A DNA stretch of 37,813 bases from CAZVFH01 sp964626415 (GCA_964626415.1 CAZVFH010000005.1:1-37813), one strand, 5' to 3'. Positions 1-9,877 are shown, numbered from the stretch's first letter. The notes: generated from the letters alone by a model not told the origin. A program made the numbers and translations.

Positions 1-3000
1 CCCGGTAGCTCCGGCTTCCTTGGTACCCTTACCCACGGTGACAACTCCACCACCGAGGCCTACCGTGTCAACCTCGCCATCGCCGGCGACACTACCGTCA
101 ACACCTACGGGCAGGTGAATGTCGATGGGCTAGGGTGGGACAAGAATAACGGAACAGGTAGCCCTGTGAGCTACGGAAGTTATGGCGGAAAAGGAACTGG
201 TCCGACCTATGGTTCGGTCACAGCGCCAACCGATATAGGCAGTGGTGGATCGGGAAGCTCTGGCACGAGTGCTGGTGGAGCTATAGCTATTAATGTCTCT
301 GGAACTACAACTATCAATGGGACAATTTCTACAAATGGTGTGGCAAATCCAGTTGGGTGGTTTCCCGCCGGTTCTGGTGGAAGCGTTTATTTAACGACAC
401 CGACTCTTTCCGGATCGGGGAGCATTAATGCGAACGGTGGAAATACAGCAGCTTATGGTAATGCTGGTGGTGGCGGAAGAGTTGCTGTTCATGCAACAAC
501 AATTTCTCTATCTATGGCCAGTATTGTTGCAAATGGTGGAGTTTGTGCGAATGTGAGTGCAACGAATGGTGGCAGTCATGGGGGAGCTGGGACTGTTTAC
601 TCCAAAACTCCGAGCCAGACATACGGGGCACTAAAAGTTGACAATAATAGTATGGCGGCCAATATTTCAACTGGTACCCCAATTCCTTCGACTCAATCAT
701 GGCAATTCGATACGATTTCTGTCGATCATGCCGGTGATTTACAAATTCCAACCGGAACAACTTTGACGATTGCCTCTAATTCGGTTTTGTCTGGTGGTAC
801 TGGTACATCAGCTGGTTTCATTTCTCACCGTGGTGGCACAATAAATGTCCCATCGGATTTCTCTATATCAAATTCTACTTTTAACATTGATTGGACATCA
901 GGTAATGCATACACACTTACGGGGTTATCAAACCTTACTATTGCTACTGGCGCAGTACTTTCCCATTCAGATAATTCGACTACAGTTGCGACAGTCTATA
1001 AATTAAATTTGTCAATTCCTTCAGGAAACTTGACGGTCAATGGTTCAATAAATGCTGACTATTTAGGATACGATAAGGGACAAGGCCCGTCTTTCCCTGG
1101 TGGTAGCAGTTATGGTGGGAAAGGTGTGGGACCGACTTACGGATCCGTATTAGCACCCACGGATTTAGGTAGCGGGGGTAGCGCGAATAATAGCAGCTCA
1201 AGTGGTGGTGGGGCAATTATTCTAAATGTTTCGGGTACAACAACAGTAAGCGGAACTATCTCGGCCAATGGTGCCCCAGACTCTGCCGCATATTTTGCAT
1301 CGGCTTCCGGCGGTAGTGTTTATCTTACAACCGGTTTTATTTCTGGTGGAGGAGTAATTCGTGCCAATGGAGGAAACTCTTTGAGTTATGCCCCTGCCGG
1401 TGGAGGTGGAAGAGTGGCGGTGATATTAACAGGTGGTGGAGCGACATTTGACAATGCTCCAACAATGACTGCATATGGCGGTGTCTGTTCAGTTTTAGGC
1501 AGTTCTGGCAGTCATGGTGGCGCAGGGACTGTTTATAAAAAAACCACAAGTCAAACCAATGGTTCAATAACTGTTGACAATACCACGACTAACACTACTT
1601 ACTATGCCACCCTCTACGGCGAAGGGGCGAATTGTGACGCTACCTGCCAGACCAAAACTCAGACATTTGATGGTATTACCCTCTCCAACTACGGTCGCCT
1701 TGCACTGGTGGAACAGCAGACATTAAACTACACCGGGGATTTGACGATTCCAACCAACACCTCGCTGATGTTTTTGTCAGATCATGACGGTACGCCAACT
1801 TCCGGCCGTTGGCCGACATTTAACATTACTGGTAATTTAACCGTTGAGGGTTCAATTTCTTCTAACGGCATGGGCTTTATTCATGATACCGGTCTCGGTC
1901 TTGGAAGTGGCACAACTAATGGCGGCGGCGGTGGTTTTGGCGGAGTCGGTGGCAACGGCGCTGGCGAAGGTAGTGGCGGTGGCGCCAGTTACGGCGGTTC
2001 AACTGATGTCGCCTATGCCGGTTCCGGCGGTGGCAAAGCAACCGGTGGCGCTGGCGCTGGTCACATTGAAATTAATGTTACTGGTAATTTGCTTGTCAAT
2101 AAAGCCGGTGGCACGGCTTCGATTGTTGCCAANNNNNNNNNNNNNNNNNNNNNNNNNNNNNNNNNNNNNNNNNNNNNNNNNNNNNNNNNNNNNNNNNNNN
2201 NNNNNNNNNNNNNNNNNNNNNNNNNNNNNNNNGCTGGTTCTGCCGGCGCTGACGGCACAGTAACTCTCCAGAATTATCCGGCAATTCCGACTCTCTTAAC
2301 ACCGACAAATCACGCCACCGATCAATCACAAAATCTAGCAATGACCTTTACCACTACCGATTCAGAGTCCAACTGGGTTCGCTATCGCGTTCAATTAGCT
2401 GATGACTCCGGCTTTACAACTAATGTTAAGACCTTTACCCAAACATCCGGATCACAGACCGTCACTGACAACGGCATAACTGCTACTTACTCCGGCCAAG
2501 CCGGCGCCGGCGATCCGGCTGGTACCGGTTATACCTCTGGGGCAACGGCAACGCTGACGGTTGATGTTTCAACTCCTTTAATTTACGGTCACACTTATTA
2601 TTGGCATGTTGCCGCCAGCGATCCAACCGGCACCAACGATTGGACATATTACCAAACAACCCCTAACGACTTTACTGTTGCCGCTATTACCCACACCGAG
2701 TACACCGCCGGACTAAATCAAACAATGCAGGCAACCGCCACCTGTTCAGCAATACTGACCTTTGAAACCAGAAACGCCATTGACCAGACAGTCAAACTTC
2801 TGGCTAATGCAACTTTTGATCTCTCTGCCGGCCAGACCGGCGGCGGCTTTTACTCCAACTCCGGCTGCACTTTATCAATTTCATCAGTAACAATTACCAC
2901 CGGCAACTCCTCGGCTTCCTTCTATTACAAAAACACTCACTCATATATTGATCCCTTTAATTTAACCGTCTCTGAGAACCCGAGCCAGGGCTGGACCGAC

Positions 3001-6000
3001 GCTGCGACAACAATTGAAATCAATCCCGGCAACTTAAATCACTTCCACCTTGCCGGCACGCCAACTACCATCACCACTGACAACACCTTTCCGACTCCGG
3101 CCAATGATGTGGTCGTAACCGCCCATGATTCTTTAGACAATGTTAAGTTTGATTATGGCGGCTCTGCCGCCAAGGTTTGGTTCACCACCTCCTGCGACTC
3201 CTACGCTTTTCCCTGTGTCGTGCCCTATACCTCCGCTGCCAAATATACCTTTACCGGTGAAGGCGGCGATAACGGAGTTAAGACCTTTGTCGGTTCCGGT
3301 TTCCAGTTTAAGCAAACCGGCTCGCAAACCATTACTTTACACAATGAGACCTATGACGGCGTCACTGATGTCGCTCTTGCATCGTCACCGGCCACAACCG
3401 TTTCTCCCGGCGCCATTAACAACTTTAATGCTACCAATTATCCGGAAACAGTCCCGAATTTCTCCCGTTATGTCTATTCCGGCGATACTTGGGATTTCGG
3501 CATCTTAAACGGCGTTCTCCACTCCTATGATGTTCAGGTCACTGCCAGAGACCAGTTCAACAATACTAAAACCAATTATCTCGGCAACGCCTACTTTGAT
3601 GTTCTGACCGGCGCCGGCGGTGATGCTGACTGCACAATGCCTTATGATGTTTCAGTCCCCTACACTTATGTTGTTGGCGATAACGGCGTTCACACCTTTC
3701 TTGGAAGCGGCTTCATCTGCAACTCTGCCGGCAATAATTTAAGATTTCAGGTTCTTGACGGCACTCCGGCTCATAATTGGGAGGATACAATCTACATCAA
3801 ACCAAAAGGCCTGGCCAGCTTCCTGCTAGAGACGACTCCAGTTCTCTCCAAAGACGGCGTCAACTGGGATAAAAACATTGACACTGCCTGGACCGAGACG
3901 GTCAAAGTTACCGCTTTTGATGAAAAGGGCAATATTAAGGTTGACTACAAATACAACGCTGATACTGGCGAGGGTCTGGTTTACTTCTTCTCCGCTGACC
4001 GCCAATGGTATACTGGCACACCGCCGGATACTACTGCTCTGACTAATATGGAGTATCCCGGCTACAAGCTAAACGCCAATGACACTGCTCACTGCTCACA
4101 GTTTTTAAATCCGGGCGATGATGGCATAACTACCTTCTCCGGCTCTGGCTTTGAACTCTTTAAGGGCGGCCGAAGAAAACTCCAAGTTGCCGAATGTATT
4201 AATCCAACCTCAACTTACACTACAACCAAAGGACTTTACGACATTAACTTTGAAACCGGCCAGACCGATCCTTTACGCCCCAATCCGGTTGTCTCTACCA
4301 CTATGCCGGCTACCTGGCCAGCGGCGGTTATCTCGGTGCCAACCCATGTTCCCGGAAGCACTCATGAAAATGACCAACACACTGTAAATACTAATGACAA
4401 CTTCACCATCGGCCCAGGCGACACCAAACTCTCATTATCGTGGAAGAATCCCTTTGATGTTCCGGTTGATAATCAGGGAGCTGTTCTTTACAACGCCAAG
4501 ATTTACATCTACCAGTCAACTAACGGCACTGACTTTAACCTGCTCTCATCTCCAAGGCCGGCAGTTAACGGTGCCGGCAGTTGGCAGACACAGGATGTTA
4601 CCGGCCTAACCAATGGCAATCCCTACTGGTTTAAACTTAAACTTGGNNNNNNNNNNNNNNNNNNNNNNNNNNNNNNNNNNNNNNNNNNNNNNNNNNNNNN
4701 NNNNNNNNNNNNNNNNNNNNNNNNNNNNNNNNNNNNNNNNNNNNNNGGCCAGGGCTCCTCCAACGCTGAATCGCCGGTTTTTCGGCTAGATACCAAGAAT
4801 CCAGCCAACTCCTCATTTGTTTTAAAAGCCCAAGTCGAAAATGATCTGGCTGATCTGACAATTACCACGACCGAGGACTCCCCGCCAGTACAGATGAAGG
4901 TTTGCAACAACGAGCCAAACGGCGCCGGCTGTTCCTTTGAGGCCTATGCCACCTCAAAGAACAACTGGAATATCGCTTCAACCATCATTGTCTATATCAC
5001 TTTTAGAGATCTTTACTACAACGATACGACGATCTCGAAGAATGTGGTGGCGGCGCCGGGGAATGTCCAAGTTAAAGATGCCTCAAATATTACTACCGGC
5101 AAATACCGTCTGGTAATAATTTGGGATGACGCGGTCGGTGCCCATCATTACAACATCTGGCGCTCAATTGTTAATGAAACCGGCTATTCTCAAATTGACA
5201 CTACAACCAAAAACGGCTATCTTGACAACGGTCTTGACCATAACAAAAGATACTCTTACAAAGTGATGTCGGAAAATGCCGCCGGCGACATTTCGCCGCC
5301 AGCCGGCGTTGTCGGCGCCCAGCCAGGGACGGCGCCCGGGGTAACTCAAGATCCGCAAATTGAACTTTACGGCTGGAAGCAGGATCAGGGAGTTCGAGCG
5401 AAAATCAGCTGGAATACCGACCAGCAGTCAACTTCGTATGTCGCCTACTCAACCGGAGTGCTGCACGCCGGATCGGATAATACTGCTGATGGCGGAGCTT
5501 TGGTTAAGATTGTCGGCACACCGGATATGGTTTCCTCCCACGAGATTTGGCTTTACAATCTAGAGCCACAAACAAAGTACTACTTTAAGGCCTTCTCTGC
5601 CAATGAGATTCAGATTATCGGCTACTCCAATGTCCTCTCCTTCACCACCCCCGAGAGAGTGCCACTTTTAATCTCCGGCACCAAGATCTCTGATATCACA
5701 ATGACCGGAGCTCTGGTTAAATTCTCAACAACCAAAGCAGCCACAACTGTTCTTGAATATGGAACATCAACCTCTTACGGTAAAAGCATCACTGACACAA
5801 ACTTCAACATCGATCACACCTTCAAATTAGAGAACCTTGAAAACGGCGCAACTTACAACCTCAGAGCTTCAGTTACTGACTCCGATAGCAACACGACACT
5901 CTCCGACAATTATGTCTTTGAAACACCGGCAATGCCGATTGTCTCCTCTGTTTCTGTTTTTCAAACAACCTTCGACACTGCCACCATCAATTGGCAGACC

Positions 6001-6426
6001 AATGTTAATTGTGACTCTAATGTTCAATACGGAATCGGAACTTTATCCGGAATGCAAGGCAACGCTGATTCAACCACTATTCACTCGGTAACTCTAATTG
6101 GTCTTGAAGCCAAGACCTCCTACTCCTTCCGTGTCCTCTCCAAAGATAAGTTTGGTAACTCGGCGCAAGGTGAGCTCTCATCATTTACCACTCAATCAGA
6201 TACTCAAGCACCAAAGATCTCAGACCTTGTCTCCGAGGTCTCCTCTGTCGGTTCCGGAGAGAATGTTAAATATCAGGCGGTTGTCTCTTGGGAGACCGAT
6301 GAACCNNNNNNNNNNNNNNNNNNNNNNNNNNNNNNNNNNNNNNNNNNNNNNNNNNNNNNNNNNNNNNNNNNNNNNNNNNNNNNNNNNNNNNNNNNNNNNN
6401 NNNNNGAGAAGTGGTTTGGGAAGTAA
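1..6426 (+). CDS. Giant multidomain cell-surface protein (5' partial, three gaps)
   Basis: The frame is open from base 1, so the N-terminus lies outside the window; the GTG at 115 is internal. More than 2100 residues are visible. Order: glycine/serine/threonine-rich repeats (to about base 2130); an Ig-like module (about 2275-2690); three modules that each carry a 'DxGxxTFxGSGF' motif (near 3270, 3680 and 4120), resembling Ig-like adhesin folds; then several fibronectin-III-like modules (about 5060-6300) with 'W.T....S.V.YG' and 'L....Y.F.' signatures. No catalytic motif or membrane anchor is visible. It is probably an exported adhesin or stalk-like surface protein. Three 100-N gaps interrupt it, so length and frame after each gap are uncertain; the stop at 6424-6426 holds only if the last gap is a multiple of three. 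The stretch 115 to about 1600 is poorer in G and C at third codon positions than the stretches on either side. Confidence 0.8.
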   Translation, partial: PGSSGFLGTLTHGDNSTTEAYRVNLAIAGDTTVNTYGQVNVDGLGWDKNNGTGSPVSYGSYGGKGTGPTYGSVTAPTDIGSGGSGSSGTSAGGAIAINVSGTTTINGTISTNGVANPVGWFPAGSGGSVYLTTPTLSGSGSINANGGNTAAYGNAGGGGRVAVHATTISLSMASIVANGGVCANVSATNGGSHGGAGTVYSKTPSQTYGALKVDNNSMAANISTGTPIPSTQSWQFDTISVDHAGDLQIPTGTTLTIASNSVLSGGTGTSAGFISHRGGTINVPSDFSISNSTFNIDWTSGNAYTLTGLSNLTIATGAVLSHSDNSTTVATVYKLNLSIPSGNLTVNGSINADYLGYDKGQGPSFPGGSSYGGKGVGPTYGSVLAPTDLGSGGSANNSSSSGGGAIILNVSGTTTVSGTISANGAPDSAAYFASASGGSVYLTTGFISGGGVIRANGGNSLSYAPAGGGGRVAVILTGGGATFDNAPTMTAYGGVCSVLGSSGSHGGAGTVYKKTTSQTNGSITVDNTTTNTTYYATLYGEGANCDATCQTKTQTFDGITLSNYGRLALVEQQTLNYTGDLTIPTNTSLMFLSDHDGTPTSGRWPTFNITGNLTVEGSISSNGMGFIHDTGLGLGSGTTNGGGGGFGGVGGNGAGEGSGGGASYGGSTDVAYAGSGGGKATGGAGAGHIEINVTGNLLVNKAGGTASIVAXXXXXXXXXXXXXXXXXXXXXXXXXXXXXXXXXXAGSAGADGTVTLQNYPAIPTLLTPTNHATDQSQNLAMTFTTTDSESNWVRYRVQLADDSGFTTNVKTFTQTSGSQTVTDNGITATYSGQAGAGDPAGTGYTSGATATLTVDVSTPLIYGHTYYWHVAASDPTGTNDWTYYQTTPNDFTVAAITHTEYTAGLNQTMQATATCSAILTFETRNAIDQTVKLLANATFDLSAGQTGGGFYSNSGCTLSISSVTITTGNSSASFYYKNTHSYIDPFNLTVSENPSQGWTDAATTIEINPGNLNHFHLAGTPTTITTDNTFPTPANDVVVTAHDSLDNVKFDYGGSAAKVWFTTSCDSYAFPCVVPYTSAAKYTFTGEGGDNGVKTFVGSGFQFKQTGSQTITLHNETYDGVTDVALASSPATTVSPGAINNFNATNYPETVPNFSRYVYSGDTWDFGILNGVLHSYDVQVTARDQFNNTKTNYLGNAYFDVLTGAGGDADCTMPYDVSVPYTYVVGDNGVHTFLGSGFICNSAGNNLRFQVLDGTPAHNWEDTIYIKPKGLASFLLETTPVLSKDGVNWDKNIDTAWTETVKVTAFDEKGNIKVDYKYNADTGEGLVYFFSADRQWYTGTPPDTTALTNMEYPGYKLNANDTAHCSQFLNPGDDGITTFSGSGFELFKGGRRKLQVAECINPTSTYTTTKGLYDINFETGQTDPLRPNPVVSTTMPATWPAAVISVPTHVPGSTHENDQHTVNTNDNFTIGPGDTKLSLSWKNPFDVPVDNQGAVLYNAKIYIYQSTNGTDFNLLSSPRPAVNGAGSWQTQDVTGLTNGNPYWFKLKLXXXXXXXXXXXXXXXXXXXXXXXXXXXXXXXXXXGQGSSNAESPVFRLDTKNPANSSFVLKAQVENDLADLTITTTEDSPPVQMKVCNNEPNGAGCSFEAYATSKNNWNIASTIIVYITFRDLYYNDTTISKNVVAAPGNVQVKDASNITTGKYRLVIIWDDAVGAHHYNIWRSIVNETGYSQIDTTTKNGYLDNGLDHNKRYSYKVMSENAAGDISPPAGVVGAQPGTAPGVTQDPQIELYGWKQDQGVRAKISWNTDQQSTSYVAYSTGVLHAGSDNTADGGALVKIVGTPDMVSSHEIWLYNLEPQTKYYFKAFSANEIQIIGYSNVLSFTTPERVPLLISGTKISDITMTGALVKFSTTKAATTVLEYGTSTSYGKSITDTNFNIDHTFKLENLENGATYNLRASVTDSDSNTTLSDNYVFETPAMPIVSSVSVFQTTFDTATINWQTNVNCDSNVQYGIGTLSGMQGNADSTTIHSVTLIGLEAKTSYSFRVLSKDKFGNSAQGELSSFTTQSDTQAPKISDLVSEVSSVGSGENVKYQAVVSWETDEXXXXXXXXXXXXXXXXXXXXXXXXXXXXXXXXXXEKWFGK
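106..2130 (+). repeat. Tandem glycine-rich protein repeats (about 270-310 residues each)
   Basis: Three units begin near 106, 1036 and 1843 with related starts ('GQVNVDGLGWDK', 'GSINADYLGYDK', 'GSISSNGMGF'). Units 1 and 2 share in order 'SYGGKG.GPTYGSV.APTD.GSGGS', 'GGSVYLTT', 'AGGGGRVAV' and 'GSHGGAGTVY'. Unit 3 is more divergent and glycine-rich and runs into the first gap. The first 105 bases match the end of unit 1 ('LTHGDNSTT' versus 'LSHSDNSTT'), so at least one more unit lies upstream. The regularity suggests a repetitive beta-rich surface fold. Confidence 0.8.
2133..2232. other. Assembly gap (100 N)
   Basis: A run of exactly 100 N in a glycine-rich coding repeat, probably a fixed-length scaffold gap. 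The true length is unknown. Confidence 0.95.
4647..4746. other. Assembly gap (100 N)
   Basis: A run of exactly 100 N between Ig-like and fibronectin-III-like modules of the giant surface protein. The true length is unknown. Confidence 0.95.
6306..6405. other. Assembly gap (100 N)
   Basis: A run of exactly 100 N inside the last visible fibronectin-III-like module. The bases after it can end in any of three frames, so the C-terminus of the surface protein is not known. Confidence 0.95.
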
Positions 6427-6470
6427 CTACGCTGATTTTTAACGCTGAATCAACGCTGAAAAATATATGT

Positions 6471-6511
6471 CATGCTGAATTTATCTGTCGTCTTTAGAGA
6501 ATTTCAGCATG
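6471..6511. repeat. Hairpin repeat, CATGCTGAA/TTCAGCATG arms
   Basis: Perfect 9-bp arms (6471-6479 and 6503-6511) separated by 23 bases, between the giant gene and the convergent ATPase gene. A related 'atgctgaa...ttcagcat' hairpin occurs at 15149-15169, so this belongs to a dispersed palindromic family. It could also serve as a terminator, but no T-run follows. Confidence 0.5.
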
Positions 6512-6516
6512 ATGGG

Positions 6517-6547
6517 AGCGTGGATTCCATTGTTTTGTGTAAGACCC
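6517..6547. repeat. Relic of the ABC-flanking MITE-like element
   Basis: The stretch 'agcgtggattccattg' followed by 'ttttgtgtaag' matches, with a few changes, the right half of the element at 31032-31116. It appears to be a decayed half-copy, showing that this element family is dispersed in the genome. Confidence 0.5.
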
Positions 6548-6577
6548 TTATTAGAACAATTAGTCATTCATTTAGAT

Positions 6578-9304
6578 TTAAGTGGTCGCTGGGCTCGGAG
6601 AACTTTTTTTACTAATCACAAAAAACCATTTTGTTATTTCAATGATGACAATATTTAGAACACCAAGTGAAAGAATTATTGCCCAATCAGACAATGCAAG
6701 CGGAACGGTCTTTAATAGAAAATTAAATGGCTCAAGATAAATCGCCATAATTAAAAAAGCTGCACCAAAAATCCATGAAAATGTCAAAAAATGATTAGAG
6801 AAAATATTAGCCGAGAAAATATTCTTTTTTAAACCCTTGCAGGAGAAAACAAGGAGCAAAAAGTTGACTGAAATGGCGGCAAAGATTATTGTTCTGGTCT
6901 GTTCGAGTGGCAAAGAGGTGTAATTTCTCAAATAAATCATAAGTCCAAGGAGTAAAAGATTGCAGGTAACTCCGACAATAACAATAATATTTTTCATCTC
7001 CTGATTAATAAATGGGACAGAGTGCGATTTTGGAGTATGAGTGGACATTTCGTCCGATGGTTCAAACGCTAGTGATAAATTAATGATGCCGGCAACAACG
7101 AAATTAGCCCAAATAATTTGGGAGGCAATAATAGGTAATGGCCAACCAATAATTAAGCTGAATACAATCAAAGCAACTTCTGAAAAACTGCCAGCAAGTA
7201 AATAAGTGAAGATTTTTCGAATGTTATCAATTATCGCTCGCCCTTCATTAATAGCACTCACAAGCGTGTAAAAATTATCTTCAAGTAAAACAAGATCAGA
7301 GGCCTCTTTTGCAACTTCTGTTCCCGATCCCAATGCGACACCGACATCGGCTCTTTTTAGTGCAGGGGAATCGTTGACTCCATCGCCAATCATTGCAACG
7401 ATTTCACCGCGGGTTTGAAAATTTTGAATAATTTCTGATTTTTGTCCCGGCTCGACTCGAGCATAAATTGAGATATCTTCAAGATTTTGCCAACTGTCCG
7501 CATCGGTTAAATTAATTAAATCCTTCCCCTCAATAATATTTTTATTTTCCGCCGGTATTCCGATTGATTCTGCTACTGCTTTTGCTGTCAGTGCGTGATC
7601 ACCGGTAACGATAATCGGACGAATCCCAGCTTTTTTACAAAGAGAAATTGCTTCTTTGATATTTGGTCGCAGTGGGTCATGTAGGGTAATAAAGCTTACA
7701 AAAACTAAATCAGATGCAATTTTATCATCGACAATTAATGCCTGGCCATCATAAGGGATAATTTTTGTAGCTTCAGTTTTTTTGTAAGCAGAGGCGAGTA
7801 CTCGTTGCCCTTTATTTGCAAGATCAAGGAATAACTTTTCGAGTTTTTCTAAATCACTTTTTTCAACCTTTTTTTCTTTGCCGTCGCAATATAGATACTT
7901 TGTTTGAGACAAAACAAGCTCTGGTGTTCCGAGCAGATAAATTATGTTTTCTTTTTCCGATATTTTATTAAAAGAAGCGGAATATTTGTGAATCGGATCA
8001 AATAGTAGCTTTGCAATCAACGGTTGCTCCTTTAGAAGATCATCTCTTTTTATTCCAGCATTTAGCGCTGAAGTTATTAAGGCTTTTTCTGTCGGGCGAC
8101 CGCGAGCTACCCATTTTTCGGAGTCGTCTTCCGGATTTTCAACAAAGGCCTGACTGCATAAAGTGGAAATTTTTAATGAAAACGATTCAAAACGAGGACT
8201 CTCCTTGTTGATTTTTTTTAAATCGTCAAAATTTTCAAACTCTGCTTTATCAGTCAAACCGTAAATTCCAGTTAAAGCCATTTTCCCTTGAGTCAGAGTT
8301 CCTGTTTTGTCGGTGCAGATAATTGAGATTGCCCCAAGTGTTTCTGCTGCTGACATCTTTCTAATTAACACCCCTTTTGAAAGAATTCTAGCAACGCTGA
8401 GTGCCAGTATTAAAGTTACAGCAGTCGGCAATCCTTCTGGAACTGCAGCCAGGGCAACAGCTATTACTGTTGTAAATATTTCAAGAAAACCTATACCACG
8501 AGCGACTCCGATAATTAATGCAAGGACAATTATTACAATAATAACTTTGCCAATATTTTCACCAATACTTTCAAGGCGTTTTTGCTCCAAACTCTTTTCA
8601 GAATTGATAGTCGAGGCCATTGATGCAATTTTTCCCATTTCGGTTTCAGATCCCGTAGCAAATACAATTGCTTTGCCGGTTCCCGACTCAATCGTTGTCC
8701 CCATAAAAAGGATATTTTTTCTTTCGCTGATAATTGTTTCCGGCTTTAATATCGCTGCTGCCTTCTCTAAAGGCAGAGATTCGCCGGTCAAAATTCCTTC
8801 GTTGGTTCTTAACTCCTTGGACTCAATTAATCGTGAGTCAGCTGGAATTTTATCTCCAGTGTTTAATATAATAACATCACCGACAACAATATCGCTTTGA
8901 TCTATTTGCTTCTGCTTTCCGTCACGAAGAACGATAGCTTTTGGTTGAACAAAATCCTTTATTGCTTTTATTACTTTTGCTGTTTTATGTTCCTGAAAAA
9001 ACCCAAAAATCATACTTGTTGAAAAAGCGACCAATATTATCGAGAAATCTAATCTATCTCCCAGCAAAAACGTCAGAAAACAGGCAAAAAACAAAGTCAA
9101 ATTAAAAGGGCTTTTTAGTTGTTTGACTAAAAGATTGATTGCGGAAAATGGTTGTTCTTTGGGTAAAACATTAGGATTTGATTTTAAGCGAGATTTAGCC
9201 ACTGATGATGATAATCCATTTTCGCTGGAATCGAATTTTTCAATTATTTCGGATAATTCTAGCGCATGACAGGGTTGTTTTGGCGATTTGAAGTTATTGG
9301 TCAT
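6578..9304 (-). CDS. P2-type cation-transporting ATPase
   Basis: A 908-residue P-type ATPase of the Ca2+/Na+/K+-type (P2) class that pumps a cation across the membrane using ATP. Visible motifs in order: an N-terminal cation-ATPase domain (about 10-70), actuator 'TGES' (173-176), the membrane motif 'PEGLP' (about 288-292) typical of P2 pumps, phosphorylation motif 'DKTGTLTQG' with the aspartate at 332, 'TGD' in the P domain, and hinge 'GDGVNDSPALKRADVG'. C-terminal hydrophobic segments fit the six-helix C-terminal block. There are no heavy-metal HMA domains and no CPC motif, so it differs from the copper pump at 25072-28005. The ion (Ca2+, Na+ or Mg2+) cannot be decided by eye. It is transcribed alone from its own promoter. 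Confidence 0.9.
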   Translation of the reverse strand: MTNNFKSPKQPCHALELSEIIEKFDSSENGLSSSVAKSRLKSNPNVLPKEQPFSAINLLVKQLKSPFNLTLFFACFLTFLLGDRLDFSIILVAFSTSMIFGFFQEHKTAKVIKAIKDFVQPKAIVLRDGKQKQIDQSDIVVGDVIILNTGDKIPADSRLIESKELRTNEGILTGESLPLEKAAAILKPETIISERKNILFMGTTIESGTGKAIVFATGSETEMGKIASMASTINSEKSLEQKRLESIGENIGKVIIVIIVLALIIGVARGIGFLEIFTTVIAVALAAVPEGLPTAVTLILALSVARILSKGVLIRKMSAAETLGAISIICTDKTGTLTQGKMALTGIYGLTDKAEFENFDDLKKINKESPRFESFSLKISTLCSQAFVENPEDDSEKWVARGRPTEKALITSALNAGIKRDDLLKEQPLIAKLLFDPIHKYSASFNKISEKENIIYLLGTPELVLSQTKYLYCDGKEKKVEKSDLEKLEKLFLDLANKGQRVLASAYKKTEATKIIPYDGQALIVDDKIASDLVFVSFITLHDPLRPNIKEAISLCKKAGIRPIIVTGDHALTAKAVAESIGIPAENKNIIEGKDLINLTDADSWQNLEDISIYARVEPGQKSEIIQNFQTRGEIVAMIGDGVNDSPALKRADVGVALGSGTEVAKEASDLVLLEDNFYTLVSAINEGRAIIDNIRKIFTYLLAGSFSEVALIVFSLIIGWPLPIIASQIIWANFVVAGIINLSLAFEPSDEMSTHTPKSHSVPFINQEMKNIIVIVGVTCNLLLLGLMIYLRNYTSLPLEQTRTIIFAAISVNFLLLVFSCKGLKKNIFSANIFSNHFLTFSWIFGAAFLIMAIYLEPFNFLLKTVPLALSDWAIILSLGVLNIVIIEITKWFFVISKKSSPSPATT

Positions 9305-9333
9305 AATTTACACCTAAATAGTTATTTACTATT

Positions 9334-9362
9334 ATTATAGACATTTATAAATAGCAATGCAA
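9334..9362 (-). promoter_or_regulatory. Sigma-70-like promoter of the P2-type ATPase
   Basis: On the minus strand a -35 box TTGCAT (9357-9362), a 17-bp spacer and a perfect -10 TATAAT (9334-9339) lie about 30 bp before the ATPase start at 9304. Confidence 0.6.
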
Positions 9363-9454
9363 AAAAAAACTTTATAATATATTTTACAATGATTTAGAAC
9401 ATAATTCATTAAAATTTATCCAATAGAAAATAACCGCTTCCAGAGCGACTATTT

Positions 9455-9707
9455 TTATTTCCAAATTCCATTTATTAGATTTTCTTTCTTTTTTCGCGTC
9501 CAACCTTTGATTTGTTTTTCGCGTTTAATTGCTTCAATTTCTGTTTCGAATTCCTGTTTCCAAAGAATTTTGGCTGGTATATTTTGAGCAGTGAACTTTG
9601 CTCCATTTTTTTTTTAGATGGCGTTTAAATCTTAACTCAACATCAGATGAATGACCAACATAATATTTATCAATACCACAAAGAATAATGTAAGTGAAAA
9701 ATTTCAT
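9455..9707 (-). pseudogene. GIY-YIG endonuclease-like protein, frameshifted
   Basis: Starting at ATG 9707-9705, the peptide 'MKFFTYIILCGIDKYYVGHS' matches the N-terminus of small GIY-YIG family proteins ('YIILC', 'YYVGHS'). The frame breaks in a run of ten A (minus strand; 9606-9615). With nine A the protein would continue as 'HLKKNGAKFTAQNIPAKIL', then 'WKQEFETEIEAIKREKQIKG' and 'WTRKKKENLINGIWK', ending at a stop at 9455, about 83 residues in all, the normal length for this family. As written, the frame instead ends at 9534. Either the gene is broken, the homopolymer is miscounted, or the run allows slippage. The exact cellular role of these stand-alone GIY-YIG proteins is unknown. Confidence 0.75.
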
Positions 9708-9777
9708 ATTTTTTAGCCCTTCAACTTCGTTCAGGGCATTCGACTCGCTTCTCTCGCTGGTCGGAGACCATGAGCGA

Positions 9778-9793
9778 CCCGCCAATTGGCGGG
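9778..9793. repeat. GC-rich perfect palindrome next to tRNA-Asp
   Basis: 'cccgccaattggcggg' is a perfect 16-bp palindrome, 9 bp past the 3' end of tRNA-Asp. Its halves recur in the tRNA cluster: 'aattggcgggcag' at 13255-13267 and cccgcc/ggcggg at 20889 and 20982. It could act as a terminator-like hairpin or be a REP-like mobile palindrome. Confidence 0.6.
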
Positions 9794-9801
9794 GAGTCGA
9801 A

Positions 9802-9877
9802 TGGCGGGGTCGACCGGACTCGAACCGGCGATCTTCTCCGTGACAGGGAGACGTGATAACCACTACACTACGACCCC
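9802..9877 (-). tRNA. tRNA-Asp(GTC)
   Basis: Read on the minus strand: acceptor GGGGTCG pairs with CGACCCC, anticodon arm CTCCCTGTCACGGAG presents GTC, T-arm GCCGG TTCGAGT CCGGT, discriminator G, and an encoded CCA. All four arms are regular. Confidence 0.93.

Noticed and set aside
1844..2263. Alternative-frame protein in the glycine-rich repeats
   Set aside because: It is a shadow of GC-rich repeat codons and includes a gap of unknown bases.
8307..8900. Plus-strand open frame of 197 codons
   Set aside because: It is the complement of the conserved P2-type ATPase core and has no ribosome site or family features.
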